Below, one piece after another: positions 11,920 through 21,923 of a DNA stretch of 64,000 bases. The notes below the pieces were generated by a model. The model made no database searches. It worked only from the letters and a program-made list of their open reading frames with translations, and was not told where the DNA came from. Origin of the DNA: an uncultured Candidatus Thioglobus sp. (GTDB lineage: Bacteria; Pseudomonadota; Gammaproteobacteria; PS1; Pseudothioglobaceae); assembly GCA_900180385.1 (NCBI GenBank), contig FXLX01000003.1:62001-126000 (forward strand), read 5' to 3'. Positions within the stretch are counted from its first letter, which is position 1, and each line of letters begins with the position of its first letter. A program made the translations under genes and the position numbers.

Positions 11920-12409
11920 TTGAATTAAACACAAACCTTGATTTAGAGTTTTTTTCATCAATATTGTGCCCACTTTTGACTAAAATAGTATTTGATATTC
12001 CTACCGAATTTGCGGCTTGAATATCAGCTTCTTTATCGCCAACCATCCAAGAATTTGGCATATCAATGCTGTATTTATCATTGGCTTGATTAAACATACC
12101 GGGTTTTGGCTTTCTGCAATCGCAATTTGATTCAGGGCCATGGGGGCAGAAAAATACATCTAATATCTGAATGCCATGATTTTTGAATTGCTCCAGCATC
12201 CATTGAGTAACTAGCTGAAAATCCTCTTCACTATAATAGCCACGCTCAATACCAGACTGATTAGTAACAACGATTATTTCATAACCAGACGACTGAAAGT
12301 TTAGGCAAACATCAAACACGCCATCAATAAATTCAAAATCCTCTATTTTGTGTAAATAGCCAACTTCTTTGTTGATTACACCATCGCGATCTAGAAAAAT
12401 TACCTTCAT
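11894..12409 (-). CDS. gmhB: D-glycero-beta-D-manno-heptose 1,7-bisphosphate 7-phosphatase
   Basis: HAD motif FLDRDGVIN, zinc-loop 'CPHGPESNCDCRKPKPGM'. Confidence 0.92.
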   Translation of the reverse strand: MKVIFLDRDGVINKEVGYLHKIEDFEFIDGVFDVCLNFQSSGYEIIVVTNQSGIERGYYSEEDFQLVTQWMLEQFKNHGIQILDVFFCPHGPESNCDCRKPKPGMFNQANDKYSIDMPNSWMVGDKEADIQAANSVGISNTILVKSGHNIDEKNSKSRFVFNSIKQVSTVL

Positions 12410-13198
12410 TTACGCTTTAGGTTTTAAGATTTCTTCAGGTTTTTTATGTGTCCACTTTCCTCTTGGCTTATCAATGTATTGAAAGTGTTCGTTGGTAAAG
12501 CTGCCCTGGACACAAACGTGTCGATAAGATTTATCATTTATAGATTGTTTGCTTTGAGCAATTGCATTACTAAATGGCACAGGCCCAGTTAGTAAAAAAA
12601 CTCCAATAACCTTGCCACTATTGATATTTTCTAAAATTATATCAATAGCATTTGACAGGATAGGGTGATTTTTTTCTGTCGCAATAAAATAGTTGGTGTG
12701 ATCGTTATCAGTACCTTTTAAAATAAACAATTCTTTATCTTTATTTTTGATAATTCCTGATAGTGGAAAAATTAGGTGAGCATCAATATCCATGTAAATA
12801 CCACCAAAATGCTTTAGAGTGAGCAAACGCCACAGATCTGCTTGTGCTGCACCATCGTTCAAACGCTCATAAGCTTGAATTGTATTTTCATCGGTATTTT
12901 CTTTAATAAAAGTAAGCCTATCCTCGGTGCTCACATAGTGATAATCATAGCTAAGACTCATTAACCGATTAAACAAATAGTTTAAATATATAGGCAAACT
13001 AACTTTGTTTGAGTAGTTGGTTTGCCAAATATTTTTCTGAATTTTTTGATTTTTTCCCTTGAAAAGTGCTTTACTATATACAGGAATTGTAAAGCGCTTT
13101 TTAGGTAGGAAAAAATGAAACGGATAGCTGATAAATATTTTACTAATATTACCGATTAGTTTTGAAAGTCTATTACATAAAAGAAGTAGAAAAGACAT
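12410..13198 (-). CDS. Glycosyltransferase with DXD sugar-binding motif (OCH1/Gly_transf_sug type)
   Basis: [13 protein letters not shown] ... [24 protein letters not shown]. Confidence 0.82.
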   Translation of the reverse strand: MSFLLLLCNRLSKLIGNISKIFISYPFHFFLPKKRFTIPVYSKALFKGKNQKIQKNIWQTNYSNKVSLPIYLNYLFNRLMSLSYDYHYVSTEDRLTFIKENTDENTIQAYERLNDGAAQADLWRLLTLKHFGGIYMDIDAHLIFPLSGIIKNKDKELFILKGTDNDHTNYFIATEKNHPILSNAIDIILENINSGKVIGVFLLTGPVPFSNAIAQSKQSINDKSYRHVCVQGSFTNEHFQYIDKPRGKWTHKKPEEILKPKA

Positions 13199-13264
13199 TG
13201 GATTTTTTATAATTGAATTGCAATGAGTTTACATTAAAATATAAATTTTATCGTTATTAATGCC

Positions 13265-13990
13265 GTGATTAAACAACAGTTAACTAGTGATTACTACAAA
13301 CCTTTTGCCAAAGAAATTGAAAAATATTTTTCCGAAAGTGATGTTATTTTACAGGATGACAGAAATACCATTAAAGAGGTCGAGTTTAATAACAAGGTCT
13401 TTGTGGTTAAGTCATACAAAGTCCCTAGCACTATCAATAGTTTTATCTATACTTATTTAAAAAAATCAAAAGCATGGCGTGCCTATAATTATGGGCTAAA
13501 AATTTCTCAGTTCACCCCTAAAGTGATTGCTAGAATAGAAAATTTTCATCCACGTTTAACAAAAAGCTATCTTATTTGTGAAAAATTTGATGCTGATTTT
13601 AATATGCAGGCGCCCTTATTTAAAAATCATCCCGATAAGAAAGTTATATTCAAAGAGTTTGCAAAATTTATATTTGAATTGCATAAGAATAATATTTTTC
13701 ATCATGACCTATCTCCAGGAAACATACTGATTAAGAAAAGCGAAAAAGGCTATATTTTTAAAATTATTGATATTAATCGTATGACTTTCGAGGTATTAAG
13801 CACAAAACAAAAGGCTCAAAATTTCAGTAAATTATGGGCCGATACAGAAGACTTATCGATGATACTTATGGCTTATGCACAAGTTGCTAATTTGAGCGAA
13901 AGGTTTATCAATCTAGGTCTGTTCTATAATCAAAGAAACAAGAATAGAAAGACCCGTAAACGTAAAATAAAGCAAATGTTAGGATTATGA
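13265..13990 (+). CDS. Lipopolysaccharide core kinase-like (Kdo/WaaP family) protein
   Basis: 'IFHHDLSPGNILIKK' HxD kinase loop and 'KIIDINRM'; GTG start. Confidence 0.78.
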   Translation: MIKQQLTSDYYKPFAKEIEKYFSESDVILQDDRNTIKEVEFNNKVFVVKSYKVPSTINSFIYTYLKKSKAWRAYNYGLKISQFTPKVIARIENFHPRLTKSYLICEKFDADFNMQAPLFKNHPDKKVIFKEFAKFIFELHKNNIFHHDLSPGNILIKKSEKGYIFKIIDINRMTFEVLSTKQKAQNFSKLWADTEDLSMILMAYAQVANLSERFINLGLFYNQRNKNRKTRKRKIKQMLGL

Positions 13991-14733
13991 TAGATAAAAT
14001 TTCTATTGTTATTATTGTTAAAGATGGTGAAAAAACCATTGAAAATACATTAAATGCCCTGAGTCAGTTTTCTGATGTGGTGGTGTTTGACAATGGCTCA
14101 ACTGACAGTACCATTGAAATTTCTCAAAAATTTCAAAATGTTAATCTGATTCAAGGTGATTTTACTGGGTTTGGCCCAACTAAAAATAAAGCAGCCACTT
14201 TTGCAAAAAATAAATGGATTTTATCTTTAGATGCTGATGAGGTTATTAGTAAAGATTTTGCAAATAATCTAAAAGAAATGCATTTAAACCAGCAAACTAT
14301 TTATCAAATTTTTCGAAAAAACTATTATAAATATACCCACATTAAACATTGTTGGAATAATGATAAAATTGTTCGTTTGTATCATAGTCAGCAGACTAAA
14401 TTTGATAAAAAGAAGGTGCATGAAAAGATATTATCACAAGGGCTAAATGTGGAATTACTGACTGGATATATTGATCATTATCCATACGATAGCATCTCAG
14501 ATTTTGTAAAAAAACTTGATACTTATTCCAGTGAATTTGCTCGTGACAATACAGGTAAAAAAAGATCTTCGCCTGTTAAAGCGGTACTAAATGGTGGATT
14601 TTCTTTTTTTAAAACCTATTTTTTAAAACGTGGTTTTTTAGATGGGTATGCAGGTCTAGTTATTGCCTTTTCTCATATGGCAACAAATTTTTATAAGTAT
14701 ATTAAACTCTATGAGTTAAATCAAAAAAAATGA
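13987..14733 (+). CDS. Glycosyltransferase family 2 (WaaE/KdtX-like)
   Basis: 'ISIVIIVKDGEKTIENTLNAL', 'DNGSTDSTIEI', 'LSLDADE'. Confidence 0.88.
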   Translation: MIDKISIVIIVKDGEKTIENTLNALSQFSDVVVFDNGSTDSTIEISQKFQNVNLIQGDFTGFGPTKNKAATFAKNKWILSLDADEVISKDFANNLKEMHLNQQTIYQIFRKNYYKYTHIKHCWNNDKIVRLYHSQQTKFDKKKVHEKILSQGLNVELLTGYIDHYPYDSISDFVKKLDTYSSEFARDNTGKKRSSPVKAVLNGGFSFFKTYFLKRGFLDGYAGLVIAFSHMATNFYKYIKLYELNQKK

Positions 14734-15668
14734 ATATCCTAATTACTCGTCATGACAAAATTGGTGATTTTATTACGTCATTACCGCTTTTTTATGTTGT
14801 TAAAAAATCTAATCCTAGCGCTAAGGTTTATGCATTGGTGTCAAAGGTGAATGTTGAGCTGGCTAATCAAATTGACTTTATTGATGAAGTTATTTTGTAT
14901 GATGAGAGTCATTTTTGGCAGACTTTAAAAAGTATTAAATCTGAAAATATTAACACTAGTATTAGTGCATTTATCGATACTCGATTAGGCTGGTTGTTAT
15001 TTTTAAGTGGTATCAAAAAACGCATTGCACCTGCGACAAAACTAGCACAATTATTTTTTAATAAAACTCTAAAGCAAAAGCGTAGTCTTGTTGAAAAAAC
15101 AGAAATTGAATACAACCTTGATTTGGCAAGGCTCTTAGATAGGGGTATTGATCTTTCATATCAAGTGCCTTTGCTTAAGTTGAATAATCTACAACAATTT
15201 AGAAATTCCAATCAACTAGAAAATAAAAAGCTGGTACTTTTTCATCCCGGTTATGGTGGTAGTAGTGATGGCAACTTAAAATTAGAAGATTACATTAAGT
15301 TATCAAATTCTATTCGACAATTGGATAATATTCAGATTGTCTGGGTATTTGGCCCAGATGATCTAATTGCAAAAAATAAAATTAAGGATATGATTCCAGA
15401 TTTAGACATCATTCATCATCCGTCCACTCTATTAGATTATTGCTTTTTGATTAGAGATAGTGAATTATTTATTAGTACTTCAACAGGTCCTATGCATTTA
15501 GCAGGTGCATTAAATATTAAAACAGTTAGTTTTTTTGGTAACAACTTATTTGCCAGCCCTAAACGTTGGGCCACAGTGAGTAATTTAGAAAATCAGCATA
15601 ATTTCTTGATAAATAGCTCTTTGGATATTGACATAGTTAGAGGGGTGGTGGTAAACATGCTTCAATAG
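14730..15668 (+). CDS. Glycosyltransferase family 9 (heptosyltransferase-like)
   Basis: 'MNILITRHDKIGDFITSLPLF' and 'FISTSTGPMHLAGAL'. Confidence 0.88.
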   Translation: MNILITRHDKIGDFITSLPLFYVVKKSNPSAKVYALVSKVNVELANQIDFIDEVILYDESHFWQTLKSIKSENINTSISAFIDTRLGWLLFLSGIKKRIAPATKLAQLFFNKTLKQKRSLVEKTEIEYNLDLARLLDRGIDLSYQVPLLKLNNLQQFRNSNQLENKKLVLFHPGYGGSSDGNLKLEDYIKLSNSIRQLDNIQIVWVFGPDDLIAKNKIKDMIPDLDIIHHPSTLLDYCFLIRDSELFISTSTGPMHLAGALNIKTVSFFGNNLFASPKRWATVSNLENQHNFLINSSLDIDIVRGVVVNMLQ

Positions 15669-15674
15669 TACCCC

Positions 15675-15828
15675 TTATTCTAAAATTTCCATGTATTTTT
15701 TTACTTCCCTGTTGATTGAAAATATTTTTCTAGCTAGTTTTGAATTATGAGAATTTTTAGTTTTTAGTAGATTTCTGGCCATAAAGAGAAGTTTTTTTTA
15801 GATTATCAATGTTTAAGTGTTCAGTCAT
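15675..15828 (-). pseudogene. Remnant of the C-terminus of a glycosyltransferase-like gene
   Basis: Minus-strand frames MTEHLNIDNLKKTS... and MARNLLKTKNSHNSKLARKIFSINREVKKYMEILE* resemble GT4 C-termini but need a frame change at an A/T homopolymer. Confidence 0.4.
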
Positions 15829-15902
15829 ATAAAAATAAATTAACTTTTAAGCTTTGATGAATATATAATAAATTTAAATATAGTTTACCAAAAAGGAGTC
15901 AG

Positions 15903-16913
15903 TTGAAACTTAACTTTAGGCCTAAGGCAGCATTTGCTTCCCACAAGGCATTCAAGTATTTAAAAGGTAATAATCCAGCTGATATTAATCAGATTGTGGT
16001 GATTAGGCACGCAGCAATTGGTGATTTTATGAATATACGCCCATTTTTACTCGGGCTTAAGTCATTTTTTCCTAATGCTAAAATTACTTTAAGTACGATT
16101 AATACTTATGTATACGGTATACCGGATGATTTAATTGATGATATTCATATTATTGACCGGACAATTGGTGATAAAAAAACCAGTATTTTTCAGCGGATAA
16201 AACAAATTAAACGCCTGCCACAAGCAGATATTTTGTTTGATTTAACTGATAGTTCATTGTCCTTGTTTACTGCGATTTTCTCAAGAGCCAAGTTGAAAGT
16301 TGGCTATTCTTATCGCCCGTTTAGGCGGTTTTTTTATGATATTTCAACACTTAGAAGTGATTTTGTACTCGAAGCTGAATCGGTGCTACATATGCTTTAT
16401 ATGCTTGGCTATTTTCGCTATGGCGATTTGCAGTATGGTTATGAGGCAAAGTATCCAAAACAAAAAGTTAAACAAATCGTATATTTTGCAGGCGCCTCAA
16501 TGAAAAATAAATGTTGGGATGAAGATAAATTTACCGCTTTAATTGACCAGCTATCTATTGAATATCCAGATTATCAACATGTGATATTACAAGGTATTCG
16601 TGACGATGAAAAATTCTTAGAGATTTATAATTCTTTGCCAGGCAGAGATAATGTGGTCTTACAGAAAACCATGAGCCTAGATGAAGTGATGCAATTTTTA
16701 GCAAATAGTCATCTGCTTATTTCCAATGATACTGGTATTAGAAATATGGCTATTGCAATGAAAACACCTACGATAGGTATATTTTTTGATATTGCACCAT
16801 TTAAATATTGGCCTAATGAGAAAATTCATGACTGTGTTTTTAATGAAGACTATCAACAGCCATTGGTTGATGATGTTCTCAGTAGTGCCTGTAATATGAT
16901 GAATGCTTTATAG
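15903..16913 (+). CDS. Glycosyltransferase family 9 protein
   Basis: 'QIVVIRHAAIGDFMNIRPFL', 'LISNDTGIRNMAIAM'; TTG start after aaaaggag RBS. Confidence 0.82.
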   Translation: MKLNFRPKAAFASHKAFKYLKGNNPADINQIVVIRHAAIGDFMNIRPFLLGLKSFFPNAKITLSTINTYVYGIPDDLIDDIHIIDRTIGDKKTSIFQRIKQIKRLPQADILFDLTDSSLSLFTAIFSRAKLKVGYSYRPFRRFFYDISTLRSDFVLEAESVLHMLYMLGYFRYGDLQYGYEAKYPKQKVKQIVYFAGASMKNKCWDEDKFTALIDQLSIEYPDYQHVILQGIRDDEKFLEIYNSLPGRDNVVLQKTMSLDEVMQFLANSHLLISNDTGIRNMAIAMKTPTIGIFFDIAPFKYWPNEKIHDCVFNEDYQQPLVDDVLSSACNMMNAL

Positions 16914-16943
16914 CATAATTTAATTTTAAAGTATCATACAAAT

Positions 16944-18200
16944 ATGCAAAAAGAAAACTTAATGATTGACACTCTCTTGCCAAAATGGATTGGACTTTGG
17001 GTTTTTTTATTTAGCATTTCTGTTTTAGCATTTCCTGGCCATGGCGGCCAATCGGCGATTGTTTTATTGTTTACAGCACTATACGTTATGATTTTTAATC
17101 GTGGTAACCGTGCAAAATTACCCTTAAAAAAGGAAGAAAAAATATTTATTTATTTGATTTTATTTTGGTTTTTTTGGCAGTTATTTGGTGTTTTTTATCA
17201 GCCCTTAGGTTTTGAGTATGAAACTATAAGAGAGAAGTTGAGTGCATTTGACAATGTATCTCGTTGGTTGCTTTTAGTGCCAATATTTTTTTTGCTTAGG
17301 CGTTATATTGTTGATTGGAGGGTTGTTACAATTGGCATTAGTATCGGAGTGCTTATCTCTGTTTCTATTGCACACTATGAGGTTTATATCCTTGGCATGG
17401 GGAGGGCATTTGGCGTATCAAATCACACCATACCATTTGCTGAGTTAATGGTAGTTTCAGATCTATTGCTATGGATGTTAATGATTCACGCCTGGAATAA
17501 GAAGGAGAAGATTCTTTCATATTTAGCATTGTTCGCTAGTCTTGTTGCATTTTACGGTTCTCTTTTATCTGTAACTCGCGGCGCATGGTTGGCCTATGCA
17601 TTTATGATATTAATTTGGCTTATTTATACTGTAAAAAATAGCTTTTCAGATCGAAAGCACTTACTCTCTAAGCCAATTCTATTAAGGCTTATATTTGCTG
17701 GATTAGTATTTTTTGTTGTATCTAAAACTGATCAATATGAGATTTTAAAAAATAGATCAGTAGCAACTTATGGTGATTTATCTACTGGAAATTATCAAGG
17801 AGCCTCATCTAGTAGGCTTTATATTTTTCAAGATGCAATTAAGCATATTGAAAAATATCCATTTGGCATAGGCACTCGAAATTTTGAAAAAATTGACCCT
17901 GATGGATATCCATATAATTCCCATAATCAAGTGTTAAATATATGGGTTGAAAATGGCATACAGGGTGTTATAAGTTTTCTACTGATTATAGGTGTTGCAT
18001 TTAGATTTTTTTGGAAAAATTTAAATCATTCTAATGAGACTATCGGTGTTTACGCATCATGTGGCCTTATGTTGATTGTTAGTTATGCAATTTTTTCCCA
18101 ATCCCAGACAGTATTTGATCATCATCAAACTTTAATATTTTTTATTTTTTATTTGTATTTATTTTTTGCACAAATTCAAGCTTTAAATAGGTCGAGTTAA
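16944..18200 (+). CDS. O-antigen ligase family membrane protein (WaaL-like)
   Basis: Polytopic; 'SSRLYIFQDAIKHIEKYPFGIGTRNFEK...YNSHNQVLNIWVENG' Wzy_C-type motif. Confidence 0.83.
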   Translation: MQKENLMIDTLLPKWIGLWVFLFSISVLAFPGHGGQSAIVLLFTALYVMIFNRGNRAKLPLKKEEKIFIYLILFWFFWQLFGVFYQPLGFEYETIREKLSAFDNVSRWLLLVPIFFLLRRYIVDWRVVTIGISIGVLISVSIAHYEVYILGMGRAFGVSNHTIPFAELMVVSDLLLWMLMIHAWNKKEKILSYLALFASLVAFYGSLLSVTRGAWLAYAFMILIWLIYTVKNSFSDRKHLLSKPILLRLIFAGLVFFVVSKTDQYEILKNRSVATYGDLSTGNYQGASSSRLYIFQDAIKHIEKYPFGIGTRNFEKIDPDGYPYNSHNQVLNIWVENGIQGVISFLLIIGVAFRFFWKNLNHSNETIGVYASCGLMLIVSYAIFSQSQTVFDHHQTLIFFIFYLYLFFAQIQALNRSS

Positions 18201-18205
18201 ACTCT

Positions 18206-18679
18206 ATGAGAATTCTACATCTCTTGTCTCAAACACATTTAACTGGTGCAGAGGTGTACGCAGCTGATTTGTGTAAATATCAAGTGAGTGAAGGTCATGA
18301 GTGTTTTATCATCTCAGATACTTTGTCAGTTAAATCTAGCGCAAAATATTTTCCAATGTCTATTCATAATCGAAAGTATGTAAATCGTATTCGTAATATA
18401 CTGGCACTAATCAAATTTTGTAAAGCTCATAAAATAGACTTGGTTCATGTACATTCTCGAGCAGGTAGTTGGCTTGTCAATGTCGTGCGTTCATTTGTTA
18501 ATATTGCCTATGTTTCTACTATTCATGGGCGTCAAAGTGTGCATTTTTCAAGTAAGCGTAAGAATATTTATGGCCAGCGTATTATTGCGGTGTGCGAGCA
18601 CTTGCAAGAGCATGTTAAAGGTGAGTTAAATATCGATGAAAATGCATATTTAATCCGGAATATTATTGATGAACATTAG
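18206..18679 (+). CDS. GT4-type glycosyltransferase, N-terminal domain only
   Basis: 'MRILHLLSQTHLTGAEVYAADL', 'VHVHSRAGSW', ends IRNIIDEH*; followed by the C-terminal domain in another frame. Confidence 0.75.
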   Translation: MRILHLLSQTHLTGAEVYAADLCKYQVSEGHECFIISDTLSVKSSAKYFPMSIHNRKYVNRIRNILALIKFCKAHKIDLVHVHSRAGSWLVNVVRSFVNIAYVSTIHGRQSVHFSSKRKNIYGQRIIAVCEHLQEHVKGELNIDENAYLIRNIIDEH

Positions 18680-19931
18680 TATTATTGGCAGATTGACTGG
18701 CCCAAAGGGCGATATTGCTTACCAAATTTTGTCAAAAATAGCTCCCCAGTTTCCTGAGGTGAAATTTAATATTGCTGGCGGGCCAGTAACAGACAGATTT
18801 GAGAGGCTAATCTCAATCTCTGACAATATTGAGTTTTATGGATTTGTAGATGATGTTCCTAATATTATCAAAAGTTCTGATCTAGTTATTGGCGCTGGGC
18901 GTGTTGCAATTGAGGCGCTACAGTTAAATACACCTATATTGGCAATTGGTGAAAAGCAATATATGGGCATTTTAGACAATGCCAATATTAAGCTAGCTCA
19001 AGTAAGTAACTTTGGCGATTGTGCGCTAGATGAAGCGCATGATTTTGATCAAATCAGTCATGATCTAAAAAGTTTTATTGAATCTAATTACCAGCAAGAT
19101 GATCTGTCAGAGGTTGTCAAACAATACTCACCTAAAGCAGTACTACCAAAAATTAACCAAGTGTATGCGCATGCGTTAACAGATGTAACCTTTTCCAAAC
19201 AAAAAGAAGTTGCAGTGATAATGTATCACCGAGTGGTAGATGGACCACTGACTGATTCTAAGTTTAATGTGTATATAGCTAAAGATAAGTTAGATTGGCA
19301 GATTGGATACTTAAAAAAACGTGGCTTTGATTTTGTTACTTTTAAAGAGCTTGCTAGCGGTGTAAGGGTTAAAAAACCTATCATCCTCACATTTGATGAT
19401 GGCTATGAAGATAATTACCTTAACTTGCTTCCTTTATTAAAAAAACATCAAGCAAAAGTGGTTATCTATTGCTTGGGTGATCGTTCAATTAAAAGTAACA
19501 TTTGGGATGAAATTCTAGGCGAACCTCGTGCTAATCTAATGATTGATAGTCAAATTAAAGAGTGCCATGATTCTGGTTTGGTTGAAATTGCATCACACGG
19601 CTTAAAGCATCAACATTTACCTGATTTAAATAATAAAGAGGCTTGTAAGGAGTTGGAGTTGTCAAAGTTAAATTTGGAAAAATTAATTAATGATAAAGTA
19701 GTTTCGTTTGCTTATCCGTATGGTGATTACGGTAAAAGAGAAGAGAGTTTAGCCTATGAAGCCGGGTATGATTTTGCCATTGGCACTGTTAACGGCCCAC
19801 TTAAACTGACAGATGATTATTATGCGATTCGTCGTATACAAATTTTTTCAAATGAAGGTAAATTAAGCTTTTGGAAAAAAACAAGTGGTTTTTATTTGCG
19901 CCTGTGTAAATTAAAAGGCAAGGATTTTTAG
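18666..19931 (+). CDS. GT4 C-terminal domain fused to a polysaccharide deacetylase (NodB-type) domain
   Basis: 'ISIIGRLTGPKGDIAYQIL...GAGRVAIEAL' then 'VIMYHRVVDGP...ILTFDDGYEDNYLNLLPLL...EIASHGLKHQHL'. Confidence 0.8.
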   Translation: MMNISIIGRLTGPKGDIAYQILSKIAPQFPEVKFNIAGGPVTDRFERLISISDNIEFYGFVDDVPNIIKSSDLVIGAGRVAIEALQLNTPILAIGEKQYMGILDNANIKLAQVSNFGDCALDEAHDFDQISHDLKSFIESNYQQDDLSEVVKQYSPKAVLPKINQVYAHALTDVTFSKQKEVAVIMYHRVVDGPLTDSKFNVYIAKDKLDWQIGYLKKRGFDFVTFKELASGVRVKKPIILTFDDGYEDNYLNLLPLLKKHQAKVVIYCLGDRSIKSNIWDEILGEPRANLMIDSQIKECHDSGLVEIASHGLKHQHLPDLNNKEACKELELSKLNLEKLINDKVVSFAYPYGDYGKREESLAYEAGYDFAIGTVNGPLKLTDDYYAIRRIQIFSNEGKLSFWKKTSGFYLRLCKLKGKDF

Positions 19932-19933
19932 AG

Positions 19934-20974
19934 ATGAAAAAATCACCTTTTATATGGGATGAATATTCTGATCAACCGCATATCATTACGGACAGAAATT
20001 TTAAGAAAAAACAAAAGAAGAAGTTCTTGCTGGAGTATCTTCAAATGTTTTTGGTATTCATTATTATTTTCCCTGTTTCCTTTGTATGGCAATTTTTGAT
20101 GCGTTATCCAAAGTCTAAAATGCAAGTGGGTATTGGTGTTAATTTAGATAAGGGTGATATTCAGTATGATTTGATTGAAGAGTTAGGTGCGAAAGAATTA
20201 TTGGTACGAATGCCACTTTGGGACATTGAAAGAATTGATGATTATGTCGATTTTGTTAAAGGCTTTGGAAGTGATAAAGTCATTACGATTAATGTTTTGC
20301 AAGACAGGCCACATGTAGAAGATCTTGATTTATTCCGCCGTAATATCAGCATTATTTTTGAAAAATTTCAAGCAATTTCAACTGAGCTTCAAATTGGTAG
20401 TGCAACCAATCGAACAAAATGGGGTTTTTTCGCTGTTAGTGAATATCTAAAATTCTATCAAGTGGCTCAGCAAGTTAGAGATGAGTTTTTTTCAACAATA
20501 AAACTAATTGGCCCTAGTGTGATTGACTTTGAATATTACTATACAGCTGCTAGCTTGTTCAATTTTAAAAATATTAAATTTGATAAATTATCTTCATTGC
20601 TTTATGTTGATAGAAGAGGGGCGCCTGAAAATCGTCAATATGGCTTTAATTTTAAAAATAAGATTAACCTATTGGCTTCAATGGTTTCTTTATCTCCCAA
20701 GACTGGTAATGAAATTTATATTACCGAAGCTAATTGGCCCCTTAAAAATACCGCACCTTTTGCCCCCACTAGCGAAAAAGAGTGTGTGAATGAAAAAGAC
20801 TATGAAAAATATATGAAAAGTTATATAAAAATTGCAAAAAATAGCCAAAAAATAAGTAAATTATATTGGCACCAGTTAGTTGCTCCTGGTTATGGTTTGG
20901 TTGATAATCGAGATGATGTGGTGAGAAAAACCCCTGCTTTTTATGCGTTTAAACAGCTTTTGAAAAATGAATAA
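19934..20974 (+). CDS. Membrane-anchored TIM-barrel/glycoside-hydrolase-like protein of unknown function
   Basis: One N-terminal TM, then 'VGIGVNLDKGDIQYDLIEELGAKELLVRMPLWD...IYITEANWPL', reminiscent of clan GH-A folds. Confidence 0.5.
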   Translation: MKKSPFIWDEYSDQPHIITDRNFKKKQKKKFLLEYLQMFLVFIIIFPVSFVWQFLMRYPKSKMQVGIGVNLDKGDIQYDLIEELGAKELLVRMPLWDIERIDDYVDFVKGFGSDKVITINVLQDRPHVEDLDLFRRNISIIFEKFQAISTELQIGSATNRTKWGFFAVSEYLKFYQVAQQVRDEFFSTIKLIGPSVIDFEYYYTAASLFNFKNIKFDKLSSLLYVDRRGAPENRQYGFNFKNKINLLASMVSLSPKTGNEIYITEANWPLKNTAPFAPTSEKECVNEKDYEKYMKSYIKIAKNSQKISKLYWHQLVAPGYGLVDNRDDVVRKTPAFYAFKQLLKNE

Positions 20975-21923
20975 AATATTAATAGAAGTGCCGACTTGGC
21001 TGGGAGATTGCGTGATGATAACGCCTGCTGTTGAAAATATTATTAATACTTTTCCAAATGTCAAGCTAACTATTTTTGGCTCCGGCGTCTCAACAGAAGT
21101 TTTTAAACATCATCCAAGTGTTGAAAAAATTATAATTGATAAAAGTAGGCAGGCAAAAAACCGTTATATTTGGCTATATCGACTAGCAAAAACTTTAGAA
21201 TTTGACGCTGTTTTTTCTTTTAGAAGGCGGTTTTCATCTAAATTTTTTGCCTATTTTATACAATCTAAAAAACGTTTCCATTATCAAAGACTAGACAAAA
21301 ATAGCAAACATCAAGTTATTCGTTACAATGATTTTGTTAATAATTCTCTCAGTACAAACACCAAACCCAATCATTTAAAAATCATTCCGAAGCCTTGCTT
21401 CGACGAAGCCTTGCTTCGACGAAGCAAGGCTTCGGAATTAGGGATAAACCCAGGGGCGAGTTATGGGAGTGCTAAGCGCTGGTATCCTGAAGAATTCACA
21501 AGAGTGGCGAGCGAATTATCTAGCCAGTATGATATCGTTATTTTTGGTGGACCAGATGAGGTGGATATTGCTAGTGATATTGAAAAAGGCTTAATCGATA
21601 ATAGCATTAATAATTATCAAAATTTAGCAGGAAAAACCAGTATTCCAGAATTGATAGATCTTATCTCAAATCTTGATTTATTTATTACTGGAGATAGTGG
21701 CCCTATGCATGTGGCCGCTGCCTTTCAGGTGCCTACAGTGGCTATTTTCGGCCCTACCAAGGATGAGGAAACTTCCCAGTGGATGAATGAGAAAAGTGAA
21801 ATTGTTAAGCAAAGTTTAGAATGCCAGCCTTGTATGAAGCGCACGTGTCCTTTAAAGCACCATAACTGTATGAAACTTATTAAAGCTACTGATGTGTTAG
21901 ATGCTGTTAAGAGACTTAACTAG
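20967..21923 (+). CDS. waaF: Lipopolysaccharide heptosyltransferase II
   Basis: '[20 protein letters not shown]', '[20 protein letters not shown]', '[11 protein letters not shown]', C-terminal C-x2-C/C-x6-C. Confidence 0.92.
   Translation: MNKILIEVPTWLGDCVMITPAVENIINTFPNVKLTIFGSGVSTEVFKHHPSVEKIIIDKSRQAKNRYIWLYRLAKTLEFDAVFSFRRRFSSKFFAYFIQSKKRFHYQRLDKNSKHQVIRYNDFVNNSLSTNTKPNHLKIIPKPCFDEALLRRSKASELGINPGASYGSAKRWYPEEFTRVASELSSQYDIVIFGGPDEVDIASDIEKGLIDNSINNYQNLAGKTSIPELIDLISNLDLFITGDSGPMHVAAAFQVPTVAIFGPTKDEETSQWMNEKSEIVKQSLECQPCMKRTCPLKHHNCMKLIKATDVLDAVKRLN
21384..21438. repeat. 55-nt palindromic element inside waaF (26-nt arms, 3-nt loop)
   Basis: ATTCCGAAGCCTTGCTTCGACGAAGC-CTT-GCTTCGACGAAGCAAGGCTTCGGAAT; one mismatch between arms. 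Confidence 0.95.
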
